Below are positions 26,577 to 36,986 of a stretch of 64,000 bases of DNA, in pieces. The DNA comes from Methylobacterium haplocladii. GTDB lineage: Bacteria; Pseudomonadota; Alphaproteobacteria; Rhizobiales; Beijerinckiaceae. The translations under genes were made by a program, and so were the position numbers. Below the pieces are notes generated by a model. The model was not told where the DNA came from, did not search any database, and saw nothing but the letters and a program-made list of their open reading frames with translations. Positions within the stretch are counted from its first letter, which is position 1. Each line of letters starts with the position of its first letter. Where the stretch lies: contig NZ_BJZT01000037.1 in assembly GCF_007992175.1 (NCBI RefSeq), forward strand, positions 29,313 to 93,312. Direction: 5' to 3'.

Positions 26577-28100
26577 CTACTGCCCCCGCCGTGCCCGGCT
26601 CGCGAACGAAACCGCATCCTCGGCCGCGCGAAACAGCGCCTTAGCCTTGTTGACGCATTCCTGCTGCTCGGAGGCCGGGTCGGAATCGTAGACGATGCCG
26701 GCACCGGCCTGCACGTGCATGCGGCCGTCCTTCACGATGGCCGTGCGGAGGACGATGCAGGTGTCCATTTCGCCGCGCGCACCGAAATAGCCGATGCAGC
26801 CGCCATAAGGTCCGCGCTTCTCGCGCTCCAGCTCGTCGATGATCTCCATGGCGCGCACCTTCGGCGCACCGGAGACCGTGCCGGCGGGGAAGCCGGCGGC
26901 CAGCGCCGAGAGGGTGTCGTGAGCCGGGTCGAGATCGCCCTCGACGTTCGAGACGATGTGCATGACCTGGCTGTAGAATTCGAGGAAGAACGAGCCGGTG
27001 ACGCGCACCGTGCCGATCCGCGAGACGCGGCCGACATCGTTGCGGCCGAGATCGAGTAGCATCAGGTGCTCGGAGCGCTCCTTAGGATCGGCCAGCAACT
27101 CGTCGGCGAGCGCCTTGTCCTCGGCCGGCGTGGCGCCGCGGCGGCGCGTGCCGGCGATCGGGCGGATCGTCACCTTGTCGTCGCGCACGCGGACCAGGAT
27201 CTCCGGCGAGGAGCAGACGACCTGAAACTCGCAAAAATCGAGGTAGCAGAGGAAGGGCGCCGGGTTGGTGCGGCGGAGCGACCGGTAGAGCGCGAAGGCC
27301 GGCAGCGTGAACGGCGCCTCGAAGCGCTGCGACAGCACCACCTGGAAGATGTCGCCGGCGACGATGTACTCCTTCGCGCGCGCGACCATGCCGAGATACG
27401 CTTCCGGCGCGGTATTCGAAACGGGCGCGGGCACCGCGAGGCCGGCGACGTCAGCACGTGCCTCGATCGGCAGGGGGCCTTCAAGCGCGGCGGCGGCGCG
27501 GTCGATCCGCTCCAATGCGGCTTCGTAGGCCGCCTTGGCGGAGACCCCCTCGGCCGGGCGCACGGGGGTGACGACGGTGAGCGCGTCTGCGACCGCGTCG
27601 AACACCACCATGACGCGGGGGCGGATCATCACGGCGTCGGGCACGCCGAGCGGGTCCGGGTTCGGTTCGGGCAGCCGCTCCATGGCGCGCACCATGTCGT
27701 AGCCGAGATAGCCGAACAGGCCGGCGGCCATCGGTGGCAGCTCCTGCGCGTCGTCCGCGCCGATGGCGCTCTCGGCGATCAGGGCACGCAGGCTGTCGAG
27801 CGGCGGCCGGTCGTCGGGGACGAAGGCTTCGAGCGCGGCGTCACGGGCGATTTCCGGCCGGCCGTCGCGGCAGCGCCAGACGAGATCCGGGTCGAGGCCG
27901 ATCATCGAGTAGCGCCCGCGCACCGCGCCGCCCTCGACGGATTCGAGCAGGAATCCCGGCCCAGGCGTGCCGCCCTTCAGCTTGAGGAAGGCCGCGACCG
28001 GCGTCTCGAGATCGGCCACCAGCGTCAGGCTGACGAGGCTGCCGCGGCCCGCCTCGTAGGCGCGCGCGAAGCCGTCGAAACGGTCGGTCTCGGCCTGCAT
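26577..28100 (-). CDS. trpE: Anthranilate synthase component I
   Basis: The protein has 507 residues from ATG 28100. Chorismate-binding motifs are present: SPEILVRV, PIAGTRRRG, EHLMLLDLGRNDVGRV, GTVSGAPKVRAMEII and GGCIGYFGARG. It converts chorismate to anthranilate with TrpG. The ATG shares one base with the ppiD stop (TGATG). A TTG codon one triplet upstream would add one residue and is not preferred. Confidence 0.96.
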   Translation of the reverse strand: MQAETDRFDGFARAYEAGRGSLVSLTLVADLETPVAAFLKLKGGTPGPGFLLESVEGGAVRGRYSMIGLDPDLVWRCRDGRPEIARDAALEAFVPDDRPPLDSLRALIAESAIGADDAQELPPMAAGLFGYLGYDMVRAMERLPEPNPDPLGVPDAVMIRPRVMVVFDAVADALTVVTPVRPAEGVSAKAAYEAALERIDRAAAALEGPLPIEARADVAGLAVPAPVSNTAPEAYLGMVARAKEYIVAGDIFQVVLSQRFEAPFTLPAFALYRSLRRTNPAPFLCYLDFCEFQVVCSSPEILVRVRDDKVTIRPIAGTRRRGATPAEDKALADELLADPKERSEHLMLLDLGRNDVGRVSRIGTVRVTGSFFLEFYSQVMHIVSNVEGDLDPAHDTLSALAAGFPAGTVSGAPKVRAMEIIDELEREKRGPYGGCIGYFGARGEMDTCIVLRTAIVKDGRMHVQAGAGIVYDSDPASEQQECVNKAKALFRAAEDAVSFASRARRGQ

Positions 28101-30001
28101 CAATATTCGCCGCCCAGCGCGCGCTTGAAGGCCGCTTGGTTGATGCTGACGCCGGCATTCTTCTGGACCTCGGCGATGTACTCGCCCAAGACGTCGTCGG
28201 CGATCGCGGTGCGGAAATTCTTCTCGACGGTCTTGTCGGTGGACGCGCCCGGTACGTAGGCCGGCATCTCGGCCCGGGTGACCCTGTAGACCGCCCGGCC
28301 CTCGCCCGAGGGAGCCGAGCCGGCTTTGTCGATGGCGGTCGCGAAGATGCGCTCGATCACGTCGTTGGCGAGGTCGTCCTTGGGCTGGTTGCGGGCGATG
28401 TCGGTCACGGTCTTCGCCTGAAGGCCGGCCGCCTCGGCCACCGCCTCCACGGTCTCGCCCTTGTCGAGCTTCTCCACGAGTTCCTTCGACTTCGCGGTGA
28501 GGCGCTTGGCCGTCTCGGCCTCCTTCCAGCCTTTCACGGCTTCGTCGCGGACCTCGTCGAGCGGCTTATCGTGGGCCGCGTCGATCTTGGCGACGTCGCA
28601 CCAGACGTAGCCGCCGGACTTCGTGCGCAGGGCTTCGCTGTCGCCGCCGATCTCGGAGCGGAAGGCGGCGGCCAGCGTCGTGTCGGGATCCGGGATGCCC
28701 TCGACCTTGTTGCCCGACGCGTCATTGCCCTTGGCGTCGACGACGGGAACCGCGACGAGCGCCAGCCCCCGCTCCTTCGCGATGTCGGCCAGCGGCTTGC
28801 CGCTGGCGCGGGCGTCCTCGATCGCGTCGTGGGCCGGCTCGATGCCGTCGCGGGCGCGCTGCAATGCCATCGACTTGCGGATCTCGTCTTTGACGTCGTC
28901 GAAAGGCTTCTGGGAGCCGGGCTCGATCGCAGTGACGCGCAGGAGCACCGTGCCGAAACGGCCTTTTACCGGCTGGCTGATCTTGTCCTTCTCGAGGGCA
29001 AAGGCGGCATCGGCCACGGCGGGGTCGAACAGCTCCGCCTTCGTCAGGGTGCCGAGCGTCAGGTTCTTGGGATCGACGCCGCGCGCGGTGGCGGTGACTT
29101 CGAAGGGCACCTCGCCGCTCTCGATCTGCTTGGCGGCGGTCTCGGCGGTCGCCTGATCGGGGAAGGTGATCTGCTGGATCGTGCGGCGCTCGGGGGTGCC
29201 GTATTTCGCGGCGTTGGCGTCGTAGATCTTGCGGGCTTCCTCGTCGGTGATCGCGTCGGGCTTCGCCATGGCCGCCGGGTCGAGAACGAGCAGGTTCAGG
29301 CTGCGCGTTTCGGGCGCGCGAAAGCTGCCCTTGTTGTTGTCGTAATAGGCCTTCAGTTCATCGTCCGTCGGCGCCGGGATGTCGCCGGCCGCGGCCGGGT
29401 TCAGCATCAGCACGGAGGCGGTGCGGCGCTCGGTGGAATAGCGGTGGACCGCCTCGCGCATCGCCTGCGGCACCGGAAGCTCGGCGGTGACGGCCTCGGC
29501 CAGTTGGAGACGGGCGGCGACGGAGCGCTGCTCGCGCACGAACGTCTGCTCGTTGATGCCGGCTCGCTGCAGGGTCTGGTAGAACAGCGCGCGGTCGAAC
29601 TTGCCGTCCGCGCCCTTGAAGGCCTGCTCGTCGCGGATCGCGCGCAGGACGGCCTCGTCGGAGATGGCGAGGCCGAGATCGTGGGTCTTCTGGTCGAGTG
29701 CCGCTTCGGTGATCAGCTGGCTCAGCACCTGCCGCTCGAGCCCCATCGCCCGCGCCTGGTCCGGCGTCAGCACGCGCTTGAGCTGCTGCTGATAGCGCTG
29801 AAGCTGGTTCTGGTAGGCCGAGCGCACGGCCTCCGCCGAGATCGGCGTCTTGCCCACGGTGGCGACGGTCTGGGCGCTCCCCCCGCGGAAGAACTCTTCC
29901 ACACCGAAGATCGCGACGCCCGCGATCAGGAAGAAGAACAGGATCGACAGCACGATCTTGCCGAGCCAGTGCTGGCTGGCATTGCGGATGCTCTGGAGCA
30001 T
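28100..30001 (-). CDS. ppiD: Membrane-anchored peptidyl-prolyl isomerase (PpiD/SurA type)
   Basis: From ATG 30001 the protein has 633 residues. One N-terminal membrane helix ([18 protein letters not shown]) is followed by a SurA_N-like periplasmic chaperone domain (~35-180) and a parvulin-like PPIase region (~235-375, around [11 protein letters not shown]). It assists folding of exported proteins at the periplasmic face. It lies at the head of the trpEGDC run, as in other alphaproteobacteria, and is divergent from tpiA. The longer upstream open frame lacks a sensible start. Confidence 0.9.
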   Translation of the reverse strand: MLQSIRNASQHWLGKIVLSILFFFLIAGVAIFGVEEFFRGGSAQTVATVGKTPISAEAVRSAYQNQLQRYQQQLKRVLTPDQARAMGLERQVLSQLITEAALDQKTHDLGLAISDEAVLRAIRDEQAFKGADGKFDRALFYQTLQRAGINEQTFVREQRSVAARLQLAEAVTAELPVPQAMREAVHRYSTERRTASVLMLNPAAAGDIPAPTDDELKAYYDNNKGSFRAPETRSLNLLVLDPAAMAKPDAITDEEARKIYDANAAKYGTPERRTIQQITFPDQATAETAAKQIESGEVPFEVTATARGVDPKNLTLGTLTKAELFDPAVADAAFALEKDKISQPVKGRFGTVLLRVTAIEPGSQKPFDDVKDEIRKSMALQRARDGIEPAHDAIEDARASGKPLADIAKERGLALVAVPVVDAKGNDASGNKVEGIPDPDTTLAAAFRSEIGGDSEALRTKSGGYVWCDVAKIDAAHDKPLDEVRDEAVKGWKEAETAKRLTAKSKELVEKLDKGETVEAVAEAAGLQAKTVTDIARNQPKDDLANDVIERIFATAIDKAGSAPSGEGRAVYRVTRAEMPAYVPGASTDKTVEKNFRTAIADDVLGEYIAEVQKNAGVSINQAAFKRALGGEY

Positions 30002-30206
30002 GGTGTGGTCCGGATCTGTGCTCTTGCGCCCAGTTCCACGGGGGAAAAGGGCTTTCGAATTCGGGGCTCGCGATAGACCATCCGAGCCCCCGCGCAAAGG
30101 GTGGCGACAGCGGCGGGGAACCGGGCGTGAGGCGGTTTGCGCGCCCAAGCTTGCTCTGTTACGCCGCCGGGCTCACGAGAACGGCATCGAGGGATACGGG
30201 ATCACC

Positions 30207-30971
30207 ATGGCGAGCGAAGGACGACGTCCGCTGGTTGCCGGCAACTGGAAGATGAACGGCCTACGCTCCTCGATCGACACGGTCGAAAAGGTGCTGGAGG
30301 GGCTCACCCCGGCGCTGACCGACAAGATCGACGTTCTGATCTGTCCGCCCGCGACCCTGATCGCCTCCTGCGTCGCCGCCGTGACCGGCTCGGCCATAGC
30401 CATCGGCGGCCAGAACCTGCACGCCCGGGCGAGCGGGGCCTTCACCGGCTCGATTTCGGCGGAGATGCTGGCCGACCTAGGCGCCCGCTACGTCATCCTC
30501 GGCCATTCCGAGCGGCGCGCCTACCACCACGAGACCGATAACGGCGTTCACGCCAAGGCCCTCGGCGCCCGCCGTGCCGGCCTCTGCGGCATCATCTGCG
30601 TCGGCGAGACCGAGGACGAGCGCGAGGAGGGCCGCACCCTCGACATCGTGCGCGCGCAACTGGGCCTCGGCGTACCGAAGGGCGCGACGGCCGCCGACAC
30701 GGTCCTCGCCTACGAGCCGGTCTGGGCGATCGGTACCGGCAAGACGCCCTCGACCGCCGACATCGCCGAGGTCCATGCCTCCCTGCGCGACATGCTCGGC
30801 ACCATGGTCGGCAAGACCGAAGCGGACAAGATCCGCATCCTCTATGGCGGCTCGGTGAAGGCCAAGAACGCCCGCGAGCTGATGGCGGTCGAGAACGTCG
30901 ACGGCGCCCTCGTCGGGGGCGCCAGCCTCGTTGCCGAGGACTTCCTGGGGATCTGCGCCGCTTATTCCTGA
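30207..30971 (+). CDS. tpiA: Triosephosphate isomerase
   Basis: The 254-residue TIM barrel has all active-site elements: NWKMN (Lys), LGHSERR (His), [13 protein letters not shown] (catalytic Glu and flexible loop) and [10 protein letters not shown] (phosphate binding). It interconverts dihydroxyacetone phosphate and glyceraldehyde 3-phosphate. It is divergent from ppiD across a 205-nt gap. Confidence 0.97.
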   Translation: MASEGRRPLVAGNWKMNGLRSSIDTVEKVLEGLTPALTDKIDVLICPPATLIASCVAAVTGSAIAIGGQNLHARASGAFTGSISAEMLADLGARYVILGHSERRAYHHETDNGVHAKALGARRAGLCGIICVGETEDEREEGRTLDIVRAQLGLGVPKGATAADTVLAYEPVWAIGTGKTPSTADIAEVHASLRDMLGTMVGKTEADKIRILYGGSVKAKNARELMAVENVDGALVGGASLVAEDFLGICAAYS

Positions 30972-31062
30972 GCGGCCCCGCGCAGCGGGGCGCGGCGCGA
31001 AATCAGTAACGAGTACCTGGAGACCGCGTCGGCGCATGAATCTGCGTCAAACAAGCGGAACC

Positions 31063-31614
31063 ATGAGCTTGACCGTGAGTTTTCCGGTCATGATCCACTT
31101 GAAATCAACGCTCGCGATCTCTGCGATCATGCTCACCGGTTTGGTGGCGGCCTCGCCGTTCCCCTACGCCAGCGACCATGAGCCGAGACAACCGCGCCGT
31201 ACGGCTTCGATGCAGATCGCACCTGCCGTCGAAGCTGCCGCGAGCCCGGCCGCAGTGACGTCCTGGGCCGATCCGCCGGTCAAGCAGCAGGCCGCCGTCG
31301 AAGCGCCGTTGGTGCTCGCCGCCTCGGACACGGGTGCGCCGACAGCCCAGGAGAGCACGCCTTCGGCGGTCACGGTCGCTCCCCCGCCCGTGCGCCACGT
31401 GTCCCTGCAGGCCTCTGCCCAGAAGGCTGAGCAGGCACGCCGTCGCAAGATCGCCCGTGCTGCCGCAGCCCGTGAGCGTCAGGCCGTTGCCCGGCAGACG
31501 GCGCCGAGCGGCGACGAGGCCCAGGTCTCGCCGACGACGGCACCGAATACGTCGCAGCGCATCGACCCGATCGGCAACATTCTGCGCGGGTTGGGCATCG
31601 GCAAGCAAGGTTGA
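31063..31614 (+). CDS. Hypothetical secreted Ala/Pro-rich protein
   Basis: It is not recognised. From ATG 31063 there are 183 residues with a signal-peptide-like segment (KSTLAISAIMLTGLVAA) and a low-complexity, Ala-, Pro- and Thr-rich body. A basic stretch (AEQARRRKIARAAAARERQ) precedes a short conserved-looking C-terminal end, NILRGLGIGKQG. Other starts are possible at 31036 and 31090. It sits between tpiA and secG. Codon usage is like the neighbours. The function is unknown and it may be a lineage-specific envelope protein. Confidence 0.5.
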   Translation: MSLTVSFPVMIHLKSTLAISAIMLTGLVAASPFPYASDHEPRQPRRTASMQIAPAVEAAASPAAVTSWADPPVKQQAAVEAPLVLAASDTGAPTAQESTPSAVTVAPPPVRHVSLQASAQKAEQARRRKIARAAAARERQAVARQTAPSGDEAQVSPTTAPNTSQRIDPIGNILRGLGIGKQG

Positions 31615-31865
31615 GCGGCAGGAAGCCTGCGCTTCCGAACGCTTACTCAACCTCCGTCTTTCCCGTCGCCGATAGCCAACGATCTCGTTCGAAAGCATGG
31701 CGGCCAACCATGCGGTTGTCCCGCTGGAGGACCCTGGCAGCGGTTGGCGCTCGTGCCCAACTGGTGTACGAGCCCGGTCGTCGAACGGAGTACGCCTCCG
31801 GGCGGCTGTTCGGCTTTGCCGATCGCCTGATTTGCGTCCGTGATCGCGGACTTGCCGGAACCCCG

Positions 31866-32339
31866 ATGCAGACCGTCCTGATCGTCGTCCACCTCTTCAT
31901 CGTCCTGGCGCTCATCGTCACGGTGCTGCTGCAGCGCTCCGAGGGCGGTCTCGGCCTTGGCGGCGGCGGTAGCGGTGGCGGCGGCGTCTCGGGCTTCATG
32001 ACCGGACGCGGGCAGGCCAACGCGCTGACGCGGGCGACCGCGATCCTCGCGGCCCTGTTCTTCGCCACCAGCATCACCCTGGCGATCATGGCGCATCACA
32101 CCTCGGCGCCGCGCTCGATCCTCGACGACGGCACGGCGCAGCCGGGCCAGACCCAGAAGCAGCCGGCCAACGCCGACAACCTGCTCGACACGCTTCGCCA
32201 GCAGGGCGGCAAGCCGGCCGACGGCGCCGCTGCACCGCAGGTTCCGGTTCCCGCCGCTCCGGCTGCGCCTGCGGCCCCGGTCGAGAACGCACCGGCCGCT
32301 CCGGCCCCTGGAACTCCCGAGGCGCCGCAGTCGCGCTGA
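31866..32339 (+). CDS. secG: Preprotein translocase subunit SecG
   Basis: From ATG 31866 the protein has 157 residues. Two membrane helices (VLIVVHLFIVLALIVTVLL and ATAILAALFFATSITLAIM) flank the SecG loop LLQRSEGGLGLGGG...GFMTGRGQANALTRAT. A long Ala/Pro/Gln-rich tail is typical of alphaproteobacterial SecG. It supports SecYEG export. It precedes pyrG by ~215 nt, in the common tpiA-secG-pyrG order. Confidence 0.94.
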   Translation: MQTVLIVVHLFIVLALIVTVLLQRSEGGLGLGGGGSGGGGVSGFMTGRGQANALTRATAILAALFFATSITLAIMAHHTSAPRSILDDGTAQPGQTQKQPANADNLLDTLRQQGGKPADGAAAPQVPVPAAPAAPAAPVENAPAAPAPGTPEAPQSR

Positions 32340-32529
32340 GACAACGTTGCGCGTTGCTCGTCGCGCGGCAGATTTCCGGACTGCGAAAGAGAGTTGCGGC
32401 CGGCGCATAGGCCGGCCGATCCGGGCATTCGCCCACACATATTCTTCAATGTCGTCAGCGGTGTGGCCCCGCAGCGCACGCTCCATGTGCGTCGCGGCGG
32501 GTGAACCTTTGCGGTTTGGCGAATCGTGA

Positions 32530-34209
<1,680 letters not shown>

Positions 34210-34225
34210 TGAAGGTGGTGGCCCG

Positions 34226-34624
34226 ATGCACGTGATCTCCGGGTTGCCCGCCTTCCTCGCTTATTTTGCCGCCGCGCTCGTCCTCGTGGCGCTCTACCTC
34301 GCGGTCTACCTGACAGCGACGGCGCACCGGGAGGTGACGCTGATCCGCGCCGGCAACGTCGCCGCCGCACTCAGCCTCGGCGGTAGCCTCGTCGGCTACG
34401 CCATGCCGCTCTCGATGGCGATCCGCAACGCACAGTCCATCCTCGACTGCATCGTCTGGGGCCTCGTCGCCCTGGTGGTGCAGATCCTGATCTACTGGCT
34501 CATGCGCCTCGTGCTGCCCGATCTCTCACGTCGCATCGAAGCGAACGAAACCGCCGCCGCGATCCTGCTCGGCTCGGCCTCGCTCGCGGGCGGGATCGTG
34601 AACGCCGCGGCGATGTCGTATTGA
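34226..34624 (+). CDS. DUF350 family membrane protein
   Basis: This is a 132-residue inner-membrane protein with four hydrophobic helices (FLAYFAAALVLVALYLAVY; AALSLGGSLVGYAMPLSMAI; IVWGLVALVVQILIYWLM; AAAILLGSASLAGGIVNAA). This matches the two-repeat DUF350 (YjfL-like) architecture. It is the first of a three-gene set with a DUF1190 protein and an ATP-grasp ligase, the same combination as yjfL-yjfM-yjfC in enterobacteria. Its biochemical role is unknown. It lies 16 nt after pyrG, so it could be co-transcribed. Confidence 0.8.
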   Translation: MHVISGLPAFLAYFAAALVLVALYLAVYLTATAHREVTLIRAGNVAAALSLGGSLVGYAMPLSMAIRNAQSILDCIVWGLVALVVQILIYWLMRLVLPDLSRRIEANETAAAILLGSASLAGGIVNAAAMSY

Positions 34625-34657
34625 TCGCCGGATCGAGGGCGGCTCGGGCGGCATCCA

Positions 34658-35296
34658 ATGACGCGGCAGCGGACGAGAACACCAGTCGTCGATGCGGCGA
34701 AGCCGCCGGTGAAGCGCTCGCGCACCGTCTCCCTGGTGCTGCTGGCAGGCGCAGGCGTCGCCGCTTTCGGCTTCGCCCACTTCGATCCCTCCCAGGACGA
34801 GGAAGACGTACGGTTCTATGCGGGCCCCTCCGACTGCATCGACGCGCGGCTTCGCAGCTCAGCGGAGTGCCTGAGCGAGTACGAGACCGCTCGCGCGCTC
34901 TACCCCACCGCAGCGCCGCGCTACGCGTCGAGTGGCACCTGCGAGGCGCATCACGGCCTCGGCCGATGCGTGACCGGCGAAAGCGTTACCGAAGCCGCCC
35001 GTGGCCAATATCTACCGCTGATGGCCGGATACATGATTGGCCTCACGGCCGACCAGAACCTGCCGCCGCAGCCGGTCTACGACCATGCCCCGCAAGGCGA
35101 AGCGCTTTCGGGCGGAGGGCCTGGCGGAGCAGGCTACTGCACCGGCTCCGGTGCCCGCATCTGGACGGTCGGCGGCGGCCGCTCCTCGGCCGCGCGGGTG
35201 TCGTCTGCGGCCCTGCGCGGATCGTCGTTCGGCGGGTTCGGCGGCACGGGGCGGTCGTTCTCGTCGTCCTCGCGCGGCGGCTTCGGCGGCGGCTGA
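34658..35296 (+). CDS. DUF1190 family protein (YgiB/YjfM-like)
   Basis: The 212-residue protein has an N-terminal signal or anchor helix (TVSLVLLAGAGVAAFGFAH), a Cys-containing body (SDCIDARLRSSAECLSEY, GTCEAHHGLGRC) and a C-terminal Gly/Ser-rich tail (FGGFGGTGRSFSSSSRGG). This is the layout of the YgiB family of envelope proteins. Its stop shares one base with the ATG of the ATP-grasp ligase (TGATG), so the two are translated together. The function is not established. Confidence 0.78.
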   Translation: MTRQRTRTPVVDAAKPPVKRSRTVSLVLLAGAGVAAFGFAHFDPSQDEEDVRFYAGPSDCIDARLRSSAECLSEYETARALYPTAAPRYASSGTCEAHHGLGRCVTGESVTEAARGQYLPLMAGYMIGLTADQNLPPQPVYDHAPQGEALSGGGPGGAGYCTGSGARIWTVGGGRSSAARVSSAALRGSSFGGFGGTGRSFSSSSRGGFGGG

Positions 35297-36465
35297 TGCG
35301 CCGCCTCGAAACGGGCGAGCGCCCGGATTGGCGCGACACCGCGCAAAAAAACGGCTTCGTGTTTCATACGCTGGACGGGGCGCCCTATTGGGACGAGAGC
35401 CACGCCTACGCCTTCACGCTTCGCGAGATCGAGGAGGACATCGAGGGGCCGAGCGGCGAATTGCATGCCCTCTGCCTCGATTTTGTCAGCCGCGCGGTCG
35501 AAGACGAGCGTATCCTCGCCTCGCTGCGCATTCCCGAAAGCGCCTGGGATGCGGTACGCGGCAGCTGGCGGCGGGGCGATCCGAGCCTCTACGGCCGGCT
35601 CGATCTCTCCTATGGCGGCACCGGCCCGGCGAAACTCCTCGAATACAACGCCGACACGCCGACCGCGCTCTACGAGACCGGTGTGTTTCAGTGGCTTTGG
35701 CTGGAAGAGATGCTGCGCGACGGCCGCCTGCCGGCTGGCAGCGACCAGTTCAACGTCGTGCACGAGCGGCTGATCGCACGGTTTCGGGACTTGCCCGCCA
35801 CGGCCCTCACCGCCTTCGCAGCCGAGGCCGACGCGCCGGAGGATCGCGGCACGGTGGAGTATCTGCGCGATTGTGCCTTCCAGGCCGGCCACACCACGCG
35901 CTTGCTCGATCTCTCCGAGATCGGGCTGATGGCGGATGGCCGCTTCTGCGCGCCGGACGGCACGGCGATCGACTGGCTGTTCAAGCTCTATCCGTGGGAA
36001 TGGGCGTTCGCCGACGCCTTCGCCGACGCGGTGGCAGCCAGCCCGACGCGCTTCCTGGAGCCGCCCTGGAAAGCGGTTCTCTCGAACAAGGGCCTGCTGC
36101 CGCACGTCTGGGCGCAGGAGCCCGGCCATCCCAACCTGCTGCCGGCTTTCTTCGATGAAGACCCGCAGGCAGCCGGTCTCGGTGATTCCTACGTGCGGAA
36201 ACCCATCTTTTCGCGAGAGGGCTCGAACGTCGCGATCGTTCGGGATGGGACGATGCTGGCGCACGAGCCGGGGCCTTATGGCAGCGAAGGCCATATCCGG
36301 CAGGCGCTCGCCGAACTGCCGCTCTTCGACGATCACCGCCGCCCGGTGATTGGTTCGTGGATCATCGGCGATGCGCCCGGCGGCCTTTGCGTGCGCGAGG
36401 GTCGCGGCGCGATCACCAGAAACGATGCGCTGATCGTGCCGCATGTCATCGAGCCCGCGGCCTGA
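35296..36465 (+). CDS. Glutathionylspermidine synthase-like ATP-grasp ligase (YgiC/YjfC family)
   Basis: The 389-residue protein has the preATP-grasp/ATP-grasp features of the GSP_synth family: YWDESHAYAFT, YNADTPTALYETGVFQW, LEPPWKAVLSNKGLLP, YVRKPIFSREGSNV and a C-terminal GSWIIGDAPGGLCVRE. Family members form an amide bond between a peptide and an amine. The amidase domain of true glutathionylspermidine synthase/amidase is absent, and the YgiC/YjfC type has no confirmed substrate. The gene neighbourhood suggests modification of a small molecule or peptide linked to the envelope; this is inference. Confidence 0.85.
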   Translation: MRRLETGERPDWRDTAQKNGFVFHTLDGAPYWDESHAYAFTLREIEEDIEGPSGELHALCLDFVSRAVEDERILASLRIPESAWDAVRGSWRRGDPSLYGRLDLSYGGTGPAKLLEYNADTPTALYETGVFQWLWLEEMLRDGRLPAGSDQFNVVHERLIARFRDLPATALTAFAAEADAPEDRGTVEYLRDCAFQAGHTTRLLDLSEIGLMADGRFCAPDGTAIDWLFKLYPWEWAFADAFADAVAASPTRFLEPPWKAVLSNKGLLPHVWAQEPGHPNLLPAFFDEDPQAAGLGDSYVRKPIFSREGSNVAIVRDGTMLAHEPGPYGSEGHIRQALAELPLFDDHRRPVIGSWIIGDAPGGLCVREGRGAITRNDALIVPHVIEPAA

Positions 36466-36526
36466 GGCCGCGAGGCCGGATCGTGCCGCTGCGGAGCGCG
36501 CAGATCCGCGCTATGCTGGCATCATC

Positions 36527-36979
36527 GTGACCGAGATCCTGTTCTATCACTTGCAGCGCCAGCCCTTGGAGAAGGTGCTGCCGAGCCTCGTCGAGAAATC
36601 GCGCGAGCGCGGCTGGCAGGCCGCGATCCAGGTGGTGAGCGAGGAGCGTTTGGCGGCGTTGGACGACGGGCTCTGGACCTATTCCGACGACAGTTTCCTG
36701 CCCCACGGCACCGAGCGTGACCCGGATGCGGCGACGCAACCCGTGGTTCTGACGCTGCGCGAGACGAACCCCAACAAGGCCGCGATCCGCTTCCTCGTCG
36801 AGGGCGCCCCCCTGCCGCCGGATGCGAACGACTACGCCCGCATCTGCATCCTGTTCGACGGCACCGATCCCGACGCGCTTCTCCACGCCCGCGAGCAGTG
36901 GAAGGGCGCCAAGGAGCAAGGCCATACCGTCGCCTACTGGCAGCAGGACGAGGGCGGCCGGTGGAGCAAGAAGGCTTGA
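36527..36979 (+). CDS. holC: DNA polymerase III subunit chi
   Basis: From GTG 36527 the protein has 150 residues beginning TEILFYHLQRQPLEKVLPSL, the chi fold start. CILFDGTDPDAL and AREQWKGAKEQGHTVAYWQQ near the C terminus are typical. It links the clamp loader to single-stranded-DNA-binding protein. The upstream open frame overlaps the previous gene and is not used. No Shine-Dalgarno is obvious before the GTG. Confidence 0.9.
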   Translation: MTEILFYHLQRQPLEKVLPSLVEKSRERGWQAAIQVVSEERLAALDDGLWTYSDDSFLPHGTERDPDAATQPVVLTLRETNPNKAAIRFLVEGAPLPPDANDYARICILFDGTDPDALLHAREQWKGAKEQGHTVAYWQQDEGGRWSKKA

Positions 36980-36986
36980 GTTTTTC

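Noticed and set aside
30972..31004. GC-rich hairpin after tpiA as a terminator
   Set aside because: CCCCGC-GCA-GCGGGG can pair, but no T-run follows on either strand.
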